The notes: generated from the letters alone by a model not told the origin. Counted from the first letter of the stretch, positions 1 to 10,623 are shown. The stretch: 39,568 nt of DNA from Cyanobium sp. NAT70 (GCA_002701375.1 NZVB01000022.1:1-39568); one strand, 5' to 3'. A program made the numbers and translations.

Positions 1-1
1 A

Positions 2-1351
2 TTTGAGCGTGAACTGGCGATCATTCGTGGCCGTGTTGATGGCCTTGAGGCTCGTGTTGGTGAACTGGAAGCCACTCAGTTCTCCACGACGACCAAGTTA
101 AAAGGTAAGGCCACCTTTGCTCTGGGTGCAACCCACGCCAAAGGCGATAACTTCAAAGCTCGTGGCTTCGACCACGACTATTTGTATTCAGATTCCGAGG
201 GCAATCCCATCGGTGCGCGTCGAGCCTATAACAGTCGTTACGGCGCCTTCAACTTCAGCTATGACCTACGACTTGGTCTGGCGACATCCTTCACAGGCAA
301 GGATTTGCTGTTTGCTCGTCTGCGCTCAGCCAACATGGACAACGCGTTCAATGGCGCGGGTACAAATCTGACCAAGTTAGATTTTTCGACCAATACTAAT
401 AATCAAGTCAAGATTGATCGTCTGTACTATCGCTTCCCACTTGGAAGGAACTTCACTGTTATTTCAGGTCCTCTGATGAGGAATACTGAAGCACTTGGTT
501 ATAAACCAAGTGCTTATGGACGCAGCGCTAATACCCAGCTCGGATTCTTTGGTGGACACCTTGGTATTCCTGCTGTCTGGAGCAAGACGACGGGTGGTGG
601 CTTCGGTGCGATTTATCGCTCCAACCACGAAAAGGGTGATGCTTTTTGGACTGTTGCTGCCAACTATGTCGCAGAGAATGCCAACGATGGCAATTCGTCC
701 AAGGGCGGTTTCATGACCGATAACGCCAATGGCGCCCTGACTTCACAGGTTGCTTATGGCAACAAGCAATGGGGCCTTGCTGTCGGTTATCGCTACAGCC
801 AGTGCGATACAAGCTTCAAGAGTGGCACCGCCTTTGCTGCAGCGAATCACTGGCATCAGAATTGCTATGTCGGAACGAATCAGCATGATGCCAATGGCAA
901 TCGCATCCTTGAGCGTTCTGAGGCTGAAAACCACAGCTGGTCGTTGAGTGCCTTCTGGACTCCTGAAGACAGCGGTTGGGTTCCTTCTGTGAGTGCAGGT
1001 GTGGCGAAGGCCTACCTAGCTGGCAACAAGGATTACCGTCACTCCTACTCCGGTCAGGCAGATAAATTTGCGTCTTGGATGGTTGGTTTGCAATGGAGTG
1101 ATGTTTTCTTGCAGGGGAACGATCTTGGCTTTGCCGTTGGTCAGCCTCAGTTCGTGGCATCACAACGTCATGGTGGCTCTCCTGAAGATGGAAATTATGC
1201 TCTTGAGCTTTGGTATCAGTTTGAAGTCACTGACAACATTGCTGTGACTCCTGGTGTTTATTGGTTGAGTCGTCCTTGGGGCGACTACACCCCAGAAGGT
1301 AAGTCATTGGGTGTCTTCGGCGGTGTTGTTCAGACCGTCTTCAAGTTCTAG
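2..1351 (+). CDS. Iron-uptake-type / SomA-like outer membrane porin, 5' truncated by window edge
   Basis: Frame 2 is open from base 2 (FERELAIIRGRVDGLEARVGELEATQFSTTTKLKGKATF...) into the 182..1351 ORF. A coiled linker precedes a beta-barrel with aromatic-rich repeats and terminal VVQTVFKF. Confidence 0.88.
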   Translation, partial: FERELAIIRGRVDGLEARVGELEATQFSTTTKLKGKATFALGATHAKGDNFKARGFDHDYLYSDSEGNPIGARRAYNSRYGAFNFSYDLRLGLATSFTGKDLLFARLRSANMDNAFNGAGTNLTKLDFSTNTNNQVKIDRLYYRFPLGRNFTVISGPLMRNTEALGYKPSAYGRSANTQLGFFGGHLGIPAVWSKTTGGGFGAIYRSNHEKGDAFWTVAANYVAENANDGNSSKGGFMTDNANGALTSQVAYGNKQWGLAVGYRYSQCDTSFKSGTAFAAANHWHQNCYVGTNQHDANGNRILERSEAENHSWSLSAFWTPEDSGWVPSVSAGVAKAYLAGNKDYRHSYSGQADKFASWMVGLQWSDVFLQGNDLGFAVGQPQFVASQRHGGSPEDGNYALELWYQFEVTDNIAVTPGVYWLSRPWGDYTPEGKSLGVFGGVVQTVFKF

Positions 1352-1378
1352 CTCTTTCAGCTGAATTGAACAGCTTTT

Positions 1379-1403
1379 GCCCTCCATTTTTTGGGGGCTT
1401 TTT
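1379..1403 (+). terminator. Rho-independent terminator of the porin gene
   Basis: GCCCTC-CATTTTTT-GGGGGC followed by TTTTT, 28 nt after the porin stop. Confidence 0.75.
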
Positions 1404-1988
1404 ATGTTTCTTGTTCACGGAGATGATGCGTTCTATGAAGCTTGATTGCTGTGATTGTCTTCTGTGCTGGTGATAGTTTCGGGCGGTTGATGGAGGGCTT
1501 TTGCTAGACTTCATCCAGTTTATAAATCTAGTCTTAATTGGCTCGATGCTCAGAATTTCATTGATCTGAAATGTTCGCAGATTTGCGATCAGAGAAATGA
1601 CCTCAAGAGAAGTTTGTCTCTGCATCTGCCTTTTAAGCGTTTCCTTTGGCGTTGAAATGTCATCTTGGTTGGAGCTGGATCAGTGTAAGCTTCAGCTTGT
1701 TAATCTCCTCAATCATAATCAGCTATGTAATGTGTATGGCACGGTTTTCGTTGGTTGCATTGTTTGTCTGTCTGGTTTGAGTTAATGCGAATTCGGGATA
1801 TGTGGAGCATGCTTTTTAGTGTCAAATTTGGTCTGGTCCCGGTTGTTTGGGGGGGAACGGTCGGTCAGGACGGATCGATTCAAATGGCCGGATTATTTTT
1901 TGATTGCATTTGTTTTCAAGATCTATTTTGTCGTCAGTCATGATTTCGCCGCTGGTTGCGGGTGCAAGTCCACCTGGGAACCCTGGCG

Positions 1989-2978
1989 ATGTCGCGCCAA
2001 GCTGGTGACATGCCCATCGCTTCCGATATCACGGCTCTGATTGGGCGAACACCTTTGGTGCGCCTGAATCGATTGCCAGCGTTGGTGAATTGTCGCGCTG
2101 AGGTGCTTGCCAAGTTGGAGAGCTTCAATCCCTCCGCATCGGTGAAAGACCGGATCGCAAGCGCCATGGTTTTAGAAGCGGAAGCGGCCGGCACCATCAC
2201 ACCTGGTCGCACGATTCTGGTGGAACCCACCAGCGGTAACACTGGCATTGCTCTGGCGATGGTGGCAGCAGCGCGCGGCTATCGCCTGATTCTCACGATG
2301 CCCGATTCGATGAGCACAGAGCGGCGTTCCATGCTGCGGGCCTACGGCGCGGAGTTGCAGCTCACGGATGGGGCAGAGGGCATGGCTGGAGCGATCGCCT
2401 TGGCTCGGGAGCTGGTGGAGGAGATCCCCGAGGCTTATCTCTTGCAGCAGTTCGACAATCCTGCCAATCCGGCTGTGCATGAGCGCACCACCGCCGAGGA
2501 GATTTGGGCCGATTGCGATGGTGACCTGGATGTTTTCGTGGCTGGTGTAGGCACCGGTGGCACGATCAGTGGTTGCGGCCGGGTGCTCAAGCAACGCCAG
2601 CCTCGGCTGCATCTCGTGGCTGTAGAACCCGCCGCCAGCCCGGTGCTCTCCGGCGGTGCACCTGGCAGCCATCGCATCCAGGGCATTGGAGCTGGTTTCA
2701 TCCCGGCTGTGTTGGATCAGACCTTGATAGATGAGGTCATACCCATCAGCGATGAGGAGGCGATGGAAACCGGTCGGCGCCTGGCCAAGCAAGAGGGTTT
2801 GCTCTGTGGGATTAGTAGTGGCGCCACCATGGCAGCCGCGTTGCAGCTAGGACGGCGGCCTGAGATGGAGGGTCGTCGAGTGGTAGTGATGCTGGCTAGT
2901 TATGGCGAGCGTTACCTGTCCACGCCGATGTTCAGTTCCAGTTCCACTCTGCCCGCCCGTCGAGACGGGCAGCTGTGA
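1989..2978 (+). CDS. cysK: Cysteine synthase A (O-acetylserine sulfhydrylase), PLP-dependent
   Basis: [23 protein letters not shown] (PLP Lys), [31 protein letters not shown]. Start may be 1989 or 2010 ([12 protein letters not shown]). Confidence 0.93.
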   Translation: MSRQAGDMPIASDITALIGRTPLVRLNRLPALVNCRAEVLAKLESFNPSASVKDRIASAMVLEAEAAGTITPGRTILVEPTSGNTGIALAMVAAARGYRLILTMPDSMSTERRSMLRAYGAELQLTDGAEGMAGAIALARELVEEIPEAYLLQQFDNPANPAVHERTTAEEIWADCDGDLDVFVAGVGTGGTISGCGRVLKQRQPRLHLVAVEPAASPVLSGGAPGSHRIQGIGAGFIPAVLDQTLIDEVIPISDEEAMETGRRLAKQEGLLCGISSGATMAAALQLGRRPEMEGRRVVVMLASYGERYLSTPMFSSSSTLPARRDGQL

Positions 2979-2991
2979 CGAGATTGCGCCA

Positions 2992-3675
2992 ATGGTTGAG
3001 ATGAATGATCCCTATGCCGTTCTGGGGGTGAGTTGCCACGCCAGTGCCGCTGAAATTAAGGCGGCATATCGACAGCTGGTTAAGCAGCATCACCCTGATG
3101 CTGGTGGGGATGAGCAGCACATCTTGGCCCTGAATGCAGCTTGGGAGGTGCTTGGCGATGCAGAGCGTCGCTGCGCGTTTGATCGAAGCCGGCTGCCACA
3201 GCAGCGGCATGCGTCCACACCAGCGCAAGATCTTCATCAGGTCCGCCGAGCGCACGGTCAGGCGGTGGCTGCAGATGACGCTTTGGCCGTTTGGCTCCGT
3301 CAGGTGTATGCCCCGATCGACCGCTTGCTCGGTGAGGTGATCAATCCCTTTCCAGCTCAGCTCAAGGCGCTTGCTGCAGATCCCTATGACGACGCTTTGA
3401 TGGAAGCCTTTTGTCACTACCTCGAAAAGAGCATGCAGAAGCTCAGCCGAGCGAAGCAGTTGTTTCAATCTCTGCCCACCCCTGCTTCGGCGAGGGGGTT
3501 CGGCCTCAGTGTTTATCACTGTTTTTCCGAGGTGGAGGACGCTTTCTCTGAATTGGAGCGTTACACCATGGGTTATGTGGATAGTTACCTGCGGGATGGT
3601 CGAGAGATGTTGAGAGAGGCGAAGCAGCGTCGCCAGCGATTGCAGCACGAGCGTCGCCGACTGGAGATTGGGTGA
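2992..3675 (+). CDS. J-domain (DnaJ-like) protein
   Basis: N-terminal [38 protein letters not shown] with HPD motif; likely start ATG 2992 inside ORF 2902..3675. Confidence 0.88.
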   Translation: MVEMNDPYAVLGVSCHASAAEIKAAYRQLVKQHHPDAGGDEQHILALNAAWEVLGDAERRCAFDRSRLPQQRHASTPAQDLHQVRRAHGQAVAADDALAVWLRQVYAPIDRLLGEVINPFPAQLKALAADPYDDALMEAFCHYLEKSMQKLSRAKQLFQSLPTPASARGFGLSVYHCFSEVEDAFSELERYTMGYVDSYLRDGREMLREAKQRRQRLQHERRRLEIG

Positions 3676-5732
3676 AACGGGATCGGTCGTTGCCGCAACC
3701 GATCTTGTTCTGGGTCGTGCTTGCTTTGATCTGGCTTGTGGCGACAGCCTGCGATCGCCTCTGGTGGGCTGTGCAGAGTGGTGTTCCCGCTTGGGATCAG
3801 GCCGACTATCTCAACAGTGCGCTCGATCATGGTCGTGCCCTTGGCCTGATCCCCGGTGGTGCTTGGGAGGGCTGGAGCGCGCTCTTGGATCTTTCCCCCA
3901 AGATTCCTCCGCTGGCGTCTTTGGTGAACGGCACTGTGATGGCGGTGAGCGGTGATGCGCCGGCTCAAGCGGCATGGAGCCTCAGCCTTTGGCATGGTTT
4001 GTTGTTGTTGGCCGTGGCTAGCTGGGGGCGACGCTTGGTCGGTCCAGGATTTGCGTTGTTGGCCAGTGGCCTGACAGCTCTCGCACCCGCGTTGTTGGAC
4101 CTGCGGACGGATTACGTGCTCGAGATGCCTTTGACCGCAGTCTGCACATTGGCGCTTTGGCGACTCGGCTGTTGGTGTGATCCCCAGCGTGGCGGTCGTT
4201 GGTCCCAGGTTTTCGTGGCCACAACCGCTGCTTTGGCCTCGCTTTTGGTCAAACAAAGCGCTTTGCTGGTCTTGTTTCCAGCGGGACTCTGGGCGGCCTG
4301 GATCGCGATGGGTCGTCGTGGCTCTTGGCTTCGCCAGGCGCTGGTGCTGCCGTTAATGACGGCAGCATTGATCGGCCCTTGGTTGCGCCATAACTGGATC
4401 ACCACGATTGGCGGTACGAACCGCGCTGTCTTTGAGTCCGCAGCCAGAGAGGGGGATCCAGGAGTGCTCAGTTTGCAGAACTGGGTCCTGTATCCAAGCT
4501 TGTTGCCTGAGCAGCTCGGTGTGGTGTTGCTGGTGGTTGGTGTGGCCGGCCTGCTGATGATGTGGGGGTGGCGCCGGAGCGTTGCGTCGGCGATCGATGA
4601 CGGTTGGAGTTGGCGCTGGCTCTTGATCAACCTGATCGCTGCCTGGTTGTTCACAAGCCTGAGCCCGAATAAGAGCGATCGATACATCACACCGCTCTTG
4701 CCGATGCTCCTGTTGGTGCTGGCGCGGGGCTGGTGGCAATGGGGAGTGTTGTTGCAGTCACGCTCTCACCGATTGGCGGCGCTGTTGTTGGGGACTGGCT
4801 TGTTGGCTTGTTGTCCCGCCGGGTGGACGCTCCAACTTCAGCGTTTGCAGGATCGTCCTCAGGGGCCGCTCGAGGCGTTGGTGCATGCGGCTGGCGGGGC
4901 TGATCCCAATCAGCTTCCACGCACCTTGATCGTGGTGCCGAGTACACCTGATCTCAACCAACACAACGTCACGTATTACGGACGGCGTCATGGTGGTCAG
5001 CTGGTAGGGCGTCAGCTTGGTGGACAACGCCGTGATCGCGAGCCGGTGCTGCAAAGCGCGGAATGGGTGGTGTTGGCGGAAGGAGATCAAGGGTCCGTGC
5101 GCAAGTCGGCGAGGCGGCTCGATCGTGCTGTGCGTGAGAGCGGTTTGTTCGTCAAGGTGGAGACATTCCCGCGTCCAAACGGGGACAGCTATTCCTTATG
5201 GCGCCGCCGGGCGGATCAACTTGCCGGTTTGAGTTTTGCTCACCGCTTCCCAAGCCTCGCCTCGGCTCTATCCACCGGACCGGCTGGATTGGAACCCGTC
5301 TTTGAGGCCGTTGGGGTGGAACACATGCTTGACGGCCATTTCCTCTATCGAGACGTCGTCCGTCAGCAGGCATTGGACCGCTTGGAGCAGGACCCTTTTG
5401 ATCCCAACCCGCGATGGAGTCTTGCTTTATTGGCGGTTCTGGCAAATCGGCCGCAGGAGGCATCCCAACAGTTCGCTGCATTGCAGGAGTTACTGCCGGA
5501 CAACCCTTGGCCAGCCGCTTATCGCAGCGTGGTTCTGCTTGCTGGCTGGAATCCTTGGGCTGCAGCGGAGGTTGCTGATGCTGCACGAACCAAGACGCCC
5601 AATCCTCTACTCGATGCTCTGGCCGATCTCAGCGGAGTAATGGCTGGTGCTGTGTGGAAAGTTCCCGCCGCCTTGCAGTCGGTCCCTTTGGCGGTGGATC
5701 AGATTGAAGACAGTTTGGATGCTGTTCGATAA
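3672..5732 (+). CDS. GT39/ArnT-like integral membrane glycosyltransferase
   Basis: Multiple TM segments, [14 protein letters not shown] acidic motif in the first loop, long C-terminal soluble region; GTG start overlapping the previous stop. Confidence 0.7.
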   Translation: MKRDRSLPQPILFWVVLALIWLVATACDRLWWAVQSGVPAWDQADYLNSALDHGRALGLIPGGAWEGWSALLDLSPKIPPLASLVNGTVMAVSGDAPAQAAWSLSLWHGLLLLAVASWGRRLVGPGFALLASGLTALAPALLDLRTDYVLEMPLTAVCTLALWRLGCWCDPQRGGRWSQVFVATTAALASLLVKQSALLVLFPAGLWAAWIAMGRRGSWLRQALVLPLMTAALIGPWLRHNWITTIGGTNRAVFESAAREGDPGVLSLQNWVLYPSLLPEQLGVVLLVVGVAGLLMMWGWRRSVASAIDDGWSWRWLLINLIAAWLFTSLSPNKSDRYITPLLPMLLLVLARGWWQWGVLLQSRSHRLAALLLGTGLLACCPAGWTLQLQRLQDRPQGPLEALVHAAGGADPNQLPRTLIVVPSTPDLNQHNVTYYGRRHGGQLVGRQLGGQRRDREPVLQSAEWVVLAEGDQGSVRKSARRLDRAVRESGLFVKVETFPRPNGDSYSLWRRRADQLAGLSFAHRFPSLASALSTGPAGLEPVFEAVGVEHMLDGHFLYRDVVRQQALDRLEQDPFDPNPRWSLALLAVLANRPQEASQQFAALQELLPDNPWPAAYRSVVLLAGWNPWAAAEVADAARTKTPNPLLDALADLSGVMAGAVWKVPAALQSVPLAVDQIEDSLDAVR

Positions 5733-5736
5733 GGAT

Positions 5737-5994
5737 TCAGGAGCAAGCGTCGAGTTGATCGATCCTCAGCCAAGTATCTGGAACTGGGCGGTTCCATCGC
5801 ACCTGTCCGTATTCCCCCTTGACGACAAGGAGTTCCCCAGGACCTTCGAAGATGTAATCCGGTGGTGTGGGATCACTGGCGATGGCTTCGAGACTGTCTG
5901 AATAGGCCTCGCGATTGACGCGAACCAGCGCTCCCTTTCGGAGAGCCGCAGGCTTTGCCTTGCTGGGTGGCGCTGCGTCGGGTTTAGCCATCAC
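5737..5994 (-). CDS. ndhO: NAD(P)H-quinone oxidoreductase subunit O
   Basis: KKGALVRV-like RKGALVRVNREAYSDSLEAIASDPTPPDYIFEGPGELLVVKGEYGQVRWNRPVPDTWLRIDQLD, typical of NdhO. Confidence 0.92.
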   Translation of the reverse strand: MMAKPDAAPPSKAKPAALRKGALVRVNREAYSDSLEAIASDPTPPDYIFEGPGELLVVKGEYGQVRWNRPVPDTWLRIDQLDACS

Positions 5995-6048
5995 AAGACG
6001 GGAATAGACCTGCAGGCTAGAACCATCACCAGAGACTTCGAGCCAGAC

Positions 6049-7281
6049 GTGCAGGATCCGGTTGCCCTGTATCTCATGGCTTTCGGCGGTTTGTTGTTAG
6101 CTGCTGTTCTCCTAGACGATCTGGCCGATCGCATCAAATTGCCAGGCATTTTGCTCGTGCTGGCCTTGGGTTTGCTTGTCAACAATGACCTGCGGGCTGA
6201 CGGCGAGCCGCTGATGTCGTTGGCACGGGCCAACAACATCACCCAGTCGGCTCTGATTTTGGTGTTGTTCTTCGGGGGGTTGACGACGAATTGGAGTCGG
6301 ATGAAGACGGTGATTAAGCCGTCAATTCGACTGGCGACCATCGGAGTGTTGCTGACAGCCGCTCTCTTGACCTTGATGGGGATTGGGCTGATCACTCGCG
6401 AGGGTGATTGGTCGGCAGGAATGGTGCCGAGAGTGCTGTTCATTGGAGCCATGTTCAGCAGCACAGATGCTTCGGCCGCGATTTCTCTGCTGCGTCCATT
6501 GGCCGGACGCATGCCCCAGCGGGTGTTGGATTTGATTGAGATGGAATCCACCATCAATGATCCGATGGCCGTTGTACTCGCCGGGTTGGCGTTGGCTCTG
6601 GCCGGTGGGGAGGGTGTCGCCACAGAATCACTCGTCACGGAAGTGATCCGTCAGTTCTTGCTGGGTGGACTGCTGGGTTTTATTGGCGGCAGTGTGATCT
6701 CCCAGCTGCTAATGGGCAGCACCTCCCTCACAAGGGGCTCCATGTTGCCGGTGGTGAGTTTGGCGTTGCTTCTGGTGCTCTCTGGGGGCACCACCTTGAT
6801 GGGGGGGAGCCCACTCCTGGCGGCCTACGTGGCAGGACTGGTCTTGGGGAACAGCAATGCTGCCGATCAAGAGGTGCTTGAAGACGTGCATTCGAGCTTC
6901 GCCAAAATGGCTGAGTTGATGCTGTTTCTCTGTCTCGGGTTGGTTGTTGCGCCGGAGGATGTCGTTCGCGCCGGTGTCTGGGCGTTGCTGATTTTTGTGG
7001 CCATGCAGTTGGTCCGTCTTTTGATGGTTCAACTGTTGCTGCTGCGAAGCGACTTCACCCTTGGTGAACGTGGTTTTATTTGTTGGACGGGGTTGCGAGG
7101 AGCTGTTCCGATCGCAATGGCCATCCAGGCTTGGGCTTCGCCCGCAACTTGGGGGGTGCTGATGCCACCGTTGGCGCTGTCTGTAGTCCTGCTCGGCTTG
7201 GTGATTCAGGGCTTCGCGCTGGTGCCGATCGCCCATCGGCTTGGCTTGGTGCAGGCGGCAAGCCAAGCGGACCCCTCCTAG
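6049..7281 (+). CDS. CPA1-type Na+/H+ (cation:proton) antiporter
   Basis: Polytopic; GAMFSSTDASAAISLLRPL, LIEMESTINDPMAVVLAGL, WTGLRGAVPIAMAI are typical sodium/proton exchanger motifs. Confidence 0.88.
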   Translation: MQDPVALYLMAFGGLLLAAVLLDDLADRIKLPGILLVLALGLLVNNDLRADGEPLMSLARANNITQSALILVLFFGGLTTNWSRMKTVIKPSIRLATIGVLLTAALLTLMGIGLITREGDWSAGMVPRVLFIGAMFSSTDASAAISLLRPLAGRMPQRVLDLIEMESTINDPMAVVLAGLALALAGGEGVATESLVTEVIRQFLLGGLLGFIGGSVISQLLMGSTSLTRGSMLPVVSLALLLVLSGGTTLMGGSPLLAAYVAGLVLGNSNAADQEVLEDVHSSFAKMAELMLFLCLGLVVAPEDVVRAGVWALLIFVAMQLVRLLMVQLLLLRSDFTLGERGFICWTGLRGAVPIAMAIQAWASPATWGVLMPPLALSVVLLGLVIQGFALVPIAHRLGLVQAASQADPS

Positions 7282-7309
7282 CCTCGCTGCCGGATTCACG
7301 GTTGCTCTG

Positions 7310-8251
7310 ATGCGTTTGCTGCTCCTTGGCTGCACCGGCTTTGTCGGACGTGAGTTGGTGCCGCTGTTGTTGTCGGGTGGTCACCACATCACATTGGTTA
7401 GCCGTCGCCTGCCCAGTGCTGCTTTCGTGGCGCAGCCGTCTGATCATTTGCATTGGCTTCAGTTCGACCCTGCCCTGGAACAGTCTTGGCGTGATTCCGC
7501 CTTGTGTGAAGCGCTGGCACAGGCTGATGGTGTGGTGAACCTGGCGGGCGAGCCAATCGCGGAAAAGCGTTGGACCGCTGTTCATCGGCAGTGTCTGGAA
7601 GCCAGCCGCCTGGAGACCACGCGTTTGCTTGTTGAAGCCATCAAGACGTTGGCCAAACCGCCTGAGGTTCTCGTCAATGCCTCAGCAGTTGGTTTCTACG
7701 GCACTAGTCCATCGGATCATTTTGTGGAGTCCAGCCCAGTTGGTTCCGATTTTTTGGCATCCCTTTGCTCCCGTTGGGAAGCAGAAGCCGCAGCTGTGCC
7801 ATCCACCACGCGGCAGGTCACGGTTCGGATTGGCATCGTGCTTGCGGCGGATGGTGGCGCGCTCGGGAAGATGTTGCCGGTGTTTCGAGCAGGCTTTGGT
7901 GGTCCGATCGGGACAGGCCAGCAATGGATGAGTTGGATTCACCGCAGTGATCTCTGCGCCCTGATTCGTGATGCGTTGGAGCAATCAACCTGGTCTGGAG
8001 TGGTGAATGGTGTGGCCCCTCAACCCGTTTCAATGACGACATTTGCCCGTGAGCTTGGTCGCAGTCTTGGACGCCCCAGCCTGTTGCCAGTCCCCGGGCC
8101 TGTGCTTCAAGTGTTGTTGGGTGACGGTGCCAAGGTGGTTTTGGAGGGTCAGCGAGTGTCGTCGCAACGGCTAGAGGGTCTTGGGTTCACGTTCCGTTAT
8201 CCCGATCTGCCATCAGCACTCGCCGCCGCCACCAGCTCAAGATCCCGCTGA
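7310..8251 (+). CDS. TIGR01777-family epimerase / SulA-like NAD(P)-binding protein
   Basis: MRLLLLGCTGFVGRELVPLLL Rossmann motif; NLAGEPIAEKRWT, VNASAVGFYGTS, WMSWIHRSDLCALI. Confidence 0.88.
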   Translation: MRLLLLGCTGFVGRELVPLLLSGGHHITLVSRRLPSAAFVAQPSDHLHWLQFDPALEQSWRDSALCEALAQADGVVNLAGEPIAEKRWTAVHRQCLEASRLETTRLLVEAIKTLAKPPEVLVNASAVGFYGTSPSDHFVESSPVGSDFLASLCSRWEAEAAAVPSTTRQVTVRIGIVLAADGGALGKMLPVFRAGFGGPIGTGQQWMSWIHRSDLCALIRDALEQSTWSGVVNGVAPQPVSMTTFARELGRSLGRPSLLPVPGPVLQVLLGDGAKVVLEGQRVSSQRLEGLGFTFRYPDLPSALAAATSSRSR

Positions 8252-8459
8252 TGACAGCTGCCATGATCAGCAAACTGATCGCTGGCGTGAACAGCGGTTG
8301 CCAGAGCAGCTGAAACAAGTCCATAGGTTGGTTTTGCCCTTGGCTTTGAGCCAAAACCGCGACCGCGAAGAAGCCGGCGCCGAGAAACACCACCAGCACA
8401 TTGAGCATGAGCAAGCGATCCAGCCATTCTTTCCAGCTGGGTTGATGATTTGCAGTCAT
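8187..8459 (-). CDS. Small conserved membrane protein
   Basis: 90 aa with two clear TM segments (LLMLNVLVVFLGAGFFAVAVLA; AISLLIMAAVISGILSWW); start overlaps the upstream gene's stop (8456-8459). Confidence 0.65.
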   Translation of the reverse strand: MTANHQPSWKEWLDRLLMLNVLVVFLGAGFFAVAVLAQSQGQNQPMDLFQLLWQPLFTPAISLLIMAAVISGILSWWRRRVLMADRDNGT

Positions 8460-9637
8460 CCAGCGTCTTTGCTTGTTATGGCATGAATGGCAGTCGCCAT
8501 TCTGAGTCCTCCCCCAGCCTTGCCGAGGCGTCGTAGCGCTTCATCACGGCATTGTCGCTGGAGGTGCTGGTCCGATTGGATTCGCTTGAGCAGTTGGAGT
8601 GTGAGTTGGGCCGATGCTTCCAGATTGATGCGACTGCCAGCCTCGCCTTGAGCGCAGAAGATCGTCGGGCCAAGGAGCCGTCGTTGGGCTTCGGCGAACG
8701 CTTCGGTGAACTGAGGTCCTCGACCAGGCAGTTGCAGCACAGGTTTGGCGAGACCAATCGCTTGTTCTGCGGCGGTTCCGGCCATGCAGATCAGCAGATC
8801 ACTGTGCTGAAGAACGGTTTGGAATGCGTCGCGACGCACTTCGATCGTCTGGGTGTGGTCACGATGTAACTGTCCTTTGCTCAGCTGCCATCCAGATCGC
8901 TGCGCCAAGGTCCGCAGAGTGTCGTCGTCGAGGCTTGGAACCAGAGCGAGGTCGATGCGCAGCTTTTGATCAGTCGGAAGTTGTTCCACCATGGCCAGCA
9001 GCAAGCGCAGGTTGTCCTCCAACTCAGGTCGGCGACTCCCCGGCAGCAGGCCGAGGCGGGGATCGGTGGTTTTCGTGGGTGCTGTCGCTGACAACACTGG
9101 GTCCATAAACGGGTTGCCTACGAAGCTGACCTGTCGATGTAGCTGTTGGCTCAGATCGGTAGCGGTGAGTTGATCTCGGCTAAAGACCGCTTTAAATCGC
9201 TTGGTGGCTAGGAGTTGACCACACGGCCAGGGCAGGCGCAGGCGTCCTTCGTAATGGCTGGAATAGGCCACGAGATAAGTGGCCACCGGGCAGCCGCTCA
9301 GCCAGGCTGCGATCACAGGAATGACATCTCCCACCACGACAATGAAGTCAATGCTGTGGGCTCGACGCAGGAGTCGAATGAGTTGTTGAAGCAAATAGAG
9401 GGCCTGCCCCTGGATCAGTTCTGTGAGTCGGCCGCGGAATGTGGTGTAACCGATTCCGCCTGTACTGAATTCACGTGTTTTGCCGAGCAGAGGGATGTCA
9501 GCTTGCGTGTACGCATGACCTTTGCCGACTAGAGGCAACGCTTGGACGTGATGGCCGAAATCGAGCAGAAGTTGTGCCAATAAGGCTCCGGAGAGATCCT
9601 CCCCGTGGCCATTGCTTAAGAGAAGGATCTTTGCCAT
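8456..9637 (-). CDS. Lipid-A-disaccharide-synthase-related protein (TIGR03492-like)
   Basis: MAKILLLSNGHGEDLSGALLAQ, VVGDVIPVIAAW, LLPGSRRPELEDNLRLLL, CMAGTAAEQAIGLAKPVLQLPGRGPQFTEAFAEAQRRLLG. Confidence 0.85.
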   Translation of the reverse strand: MAKILLLSNGHGEDLSGALLAQLLLDFGHHVQALPLVGKGHAYTQADIPLLGKTREFSTGGIGYTTFRGRLTELIQGQALYLLQQLIRLLRRAHSIDFIVVVGDVIPVIAAWLSGCPVATYLVAYSSHYEGRLRLPWPCGQLLATKRFKAVFSRDQLTATDLSQQLHRQVSFVGNPFMDPVLSATAPTKTTDPRLGLLPGSRRPELEDNLRLLLAMVEQLPTDQKLRIDLALVPSLDDDTLRTLAQRSGWQLSKGQLHRDHTQTIEVRRDAFQTVLQHSDLLICMAGTAAEQAIGLAKPVLQLPGRGPQFTEAFAEAQRRLLGPTIFCAQGEAGSRINLEASAQLTLQLLKRIQSDQHLQRQCRDEALRRLGKAGGGLRMATAIHAITSKDAG

Positions 9638-10203
9638 TCACTACATTCAGGCTGCTGGAGTTGGCTGTGCGGTTGTTCCTTATGGATCGGAGTACACCAT
9701 GGTGTCGACCGATCGTCTCATGTCGGGGACGGGATGCCTGGGATTGTGTAAAGCGGTTTTGTTGCCAGGTAGAACATGCCGATGTTGGGTATTCGATCGG
9801 CTGAACGTCTTCCCTTTTGAGCTTGTCCGGGTGTTGATCATGGTTGAATTGCTGGAGCTATTTGCAATCATTTGGCCTCAGTAATGGGCCGAACCAATTG
9901 GCTTCATTGAGAAGAGTTCTTGGTGAGACGATCTTTCAAGGCTGTACTTGCTTTTGGCCTTGATGCTGGCACAAATCTATGTTGGAAAAGACATCTTTGA
10001 CATGAATTTAGCTGTCAAAAGCAAGGCGTGGTCACTGATTTAGCAGGGAAATCGATGTTCGTGACGGTAAAATTAGTTGTAGCTTTTTGGTATTGATCGC
10101 ATCAATTGTGTGGGTTGATTGGCTCGGAAGGGCCGGTGGCTTTTGGTGGGCTAGATGAGATGGATTGCCTTCAAATATCTCATCTGTGGTGTTATTCGCA
10201 GGG

Positions 10204-10623
10204 TTATAAGTCTAGCCAATTCTTTACTTTTTGCAGGGCTTTCCAGTTTGGTTTGCGATGGAGTCCATCTTCAAGTGCAGTTTTGAGATCGTCGGTGACT
10301 TGTGGCGCCACAGCGATCACTTGTTGCACGACCTGGATGTGATCACGAACGCCCTTGGATTCGGTTTCTAGCAACGCAAGGCTGAGGTTGATCCGAGCTT
10401 GTGGGTCTTGACCATTGAGGCGAACAGCATGTCGAGCAGACCGCAGTGCCTCGTCCGGTTGATCGCACAACAGCTGAAGCCAGGCCAAGCAAGTCCAGCC
10501 GGCGGATTGCCTTGGGGCTGATTCGGTGATGCTCAAAAAGATGGGGAGGATCTCTTCGGCGGCGGCACCGGCTTGATAGCGAGCCATCGCTTGTTCAAAC
10601 AGGCTCTCCTGGCTGGACTCCAT
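10204..10623 (-). CDS. Tetratricopeptide-repeat protein
   Basis: Repeated TPR-like helices (SAGWTCLAWLQLLCDQPDEALRSARHAVRLNGQDPQARINLSLALLE). Confidence 0.7.
   Translation of the reverse strand: MESSQESLFEQAMARYQAGAAAEEILPIFLSITESAPRQSAGWTCLAWLQLLCDQPDEALRSARHAVRLNGQDPQARINLSLALLETESKGVRDHIQVVQQVIAVAPQVTDDLKTALEDGLHRKPNWKALQKVKNWLDL

Noticed and set aside
1341-1625. 94-aa minus ORF over the end of the porin gene
   Set aside because: Runs through the porin terminator and has no domain or ribosome-binding site.
1951-1995. GGTGCAAGTCC before cysK resembling part of a cobalamin riboswitch
   Set aside because: The other conserved blocks (AGCCAGGAGACCTGCC, GGGAA in the correct order) are missing; likely coincidental.
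3585-4256. 223-aa minus ORF inside the DnaJ-like and GT39 genes, plus similar shadow ORFs (2172-2792, 2932-3648, 4112-4690, 5152-5586, 6709-7335)
   Set aside because: Antisense to well-supported genes, with Arg/Gln/Ser/Pro-rich low-complexity translations typical of shadow frames.
5991-6638. 215-aa minus ORF antisense to the Na+/H+ antiporter
   Set aside because: Ser/Arg/Asn-rich shadow translation; the plus frame has clear antiporter motifs.
9959-10042. Tiny ORF with hydrophobic start (LYLLLALMLAQIYVGKDIFDMNLAVKSKAWSLI)
   Set aside because: Very short, uncertain start, no match to known small photosynthetic subunits.
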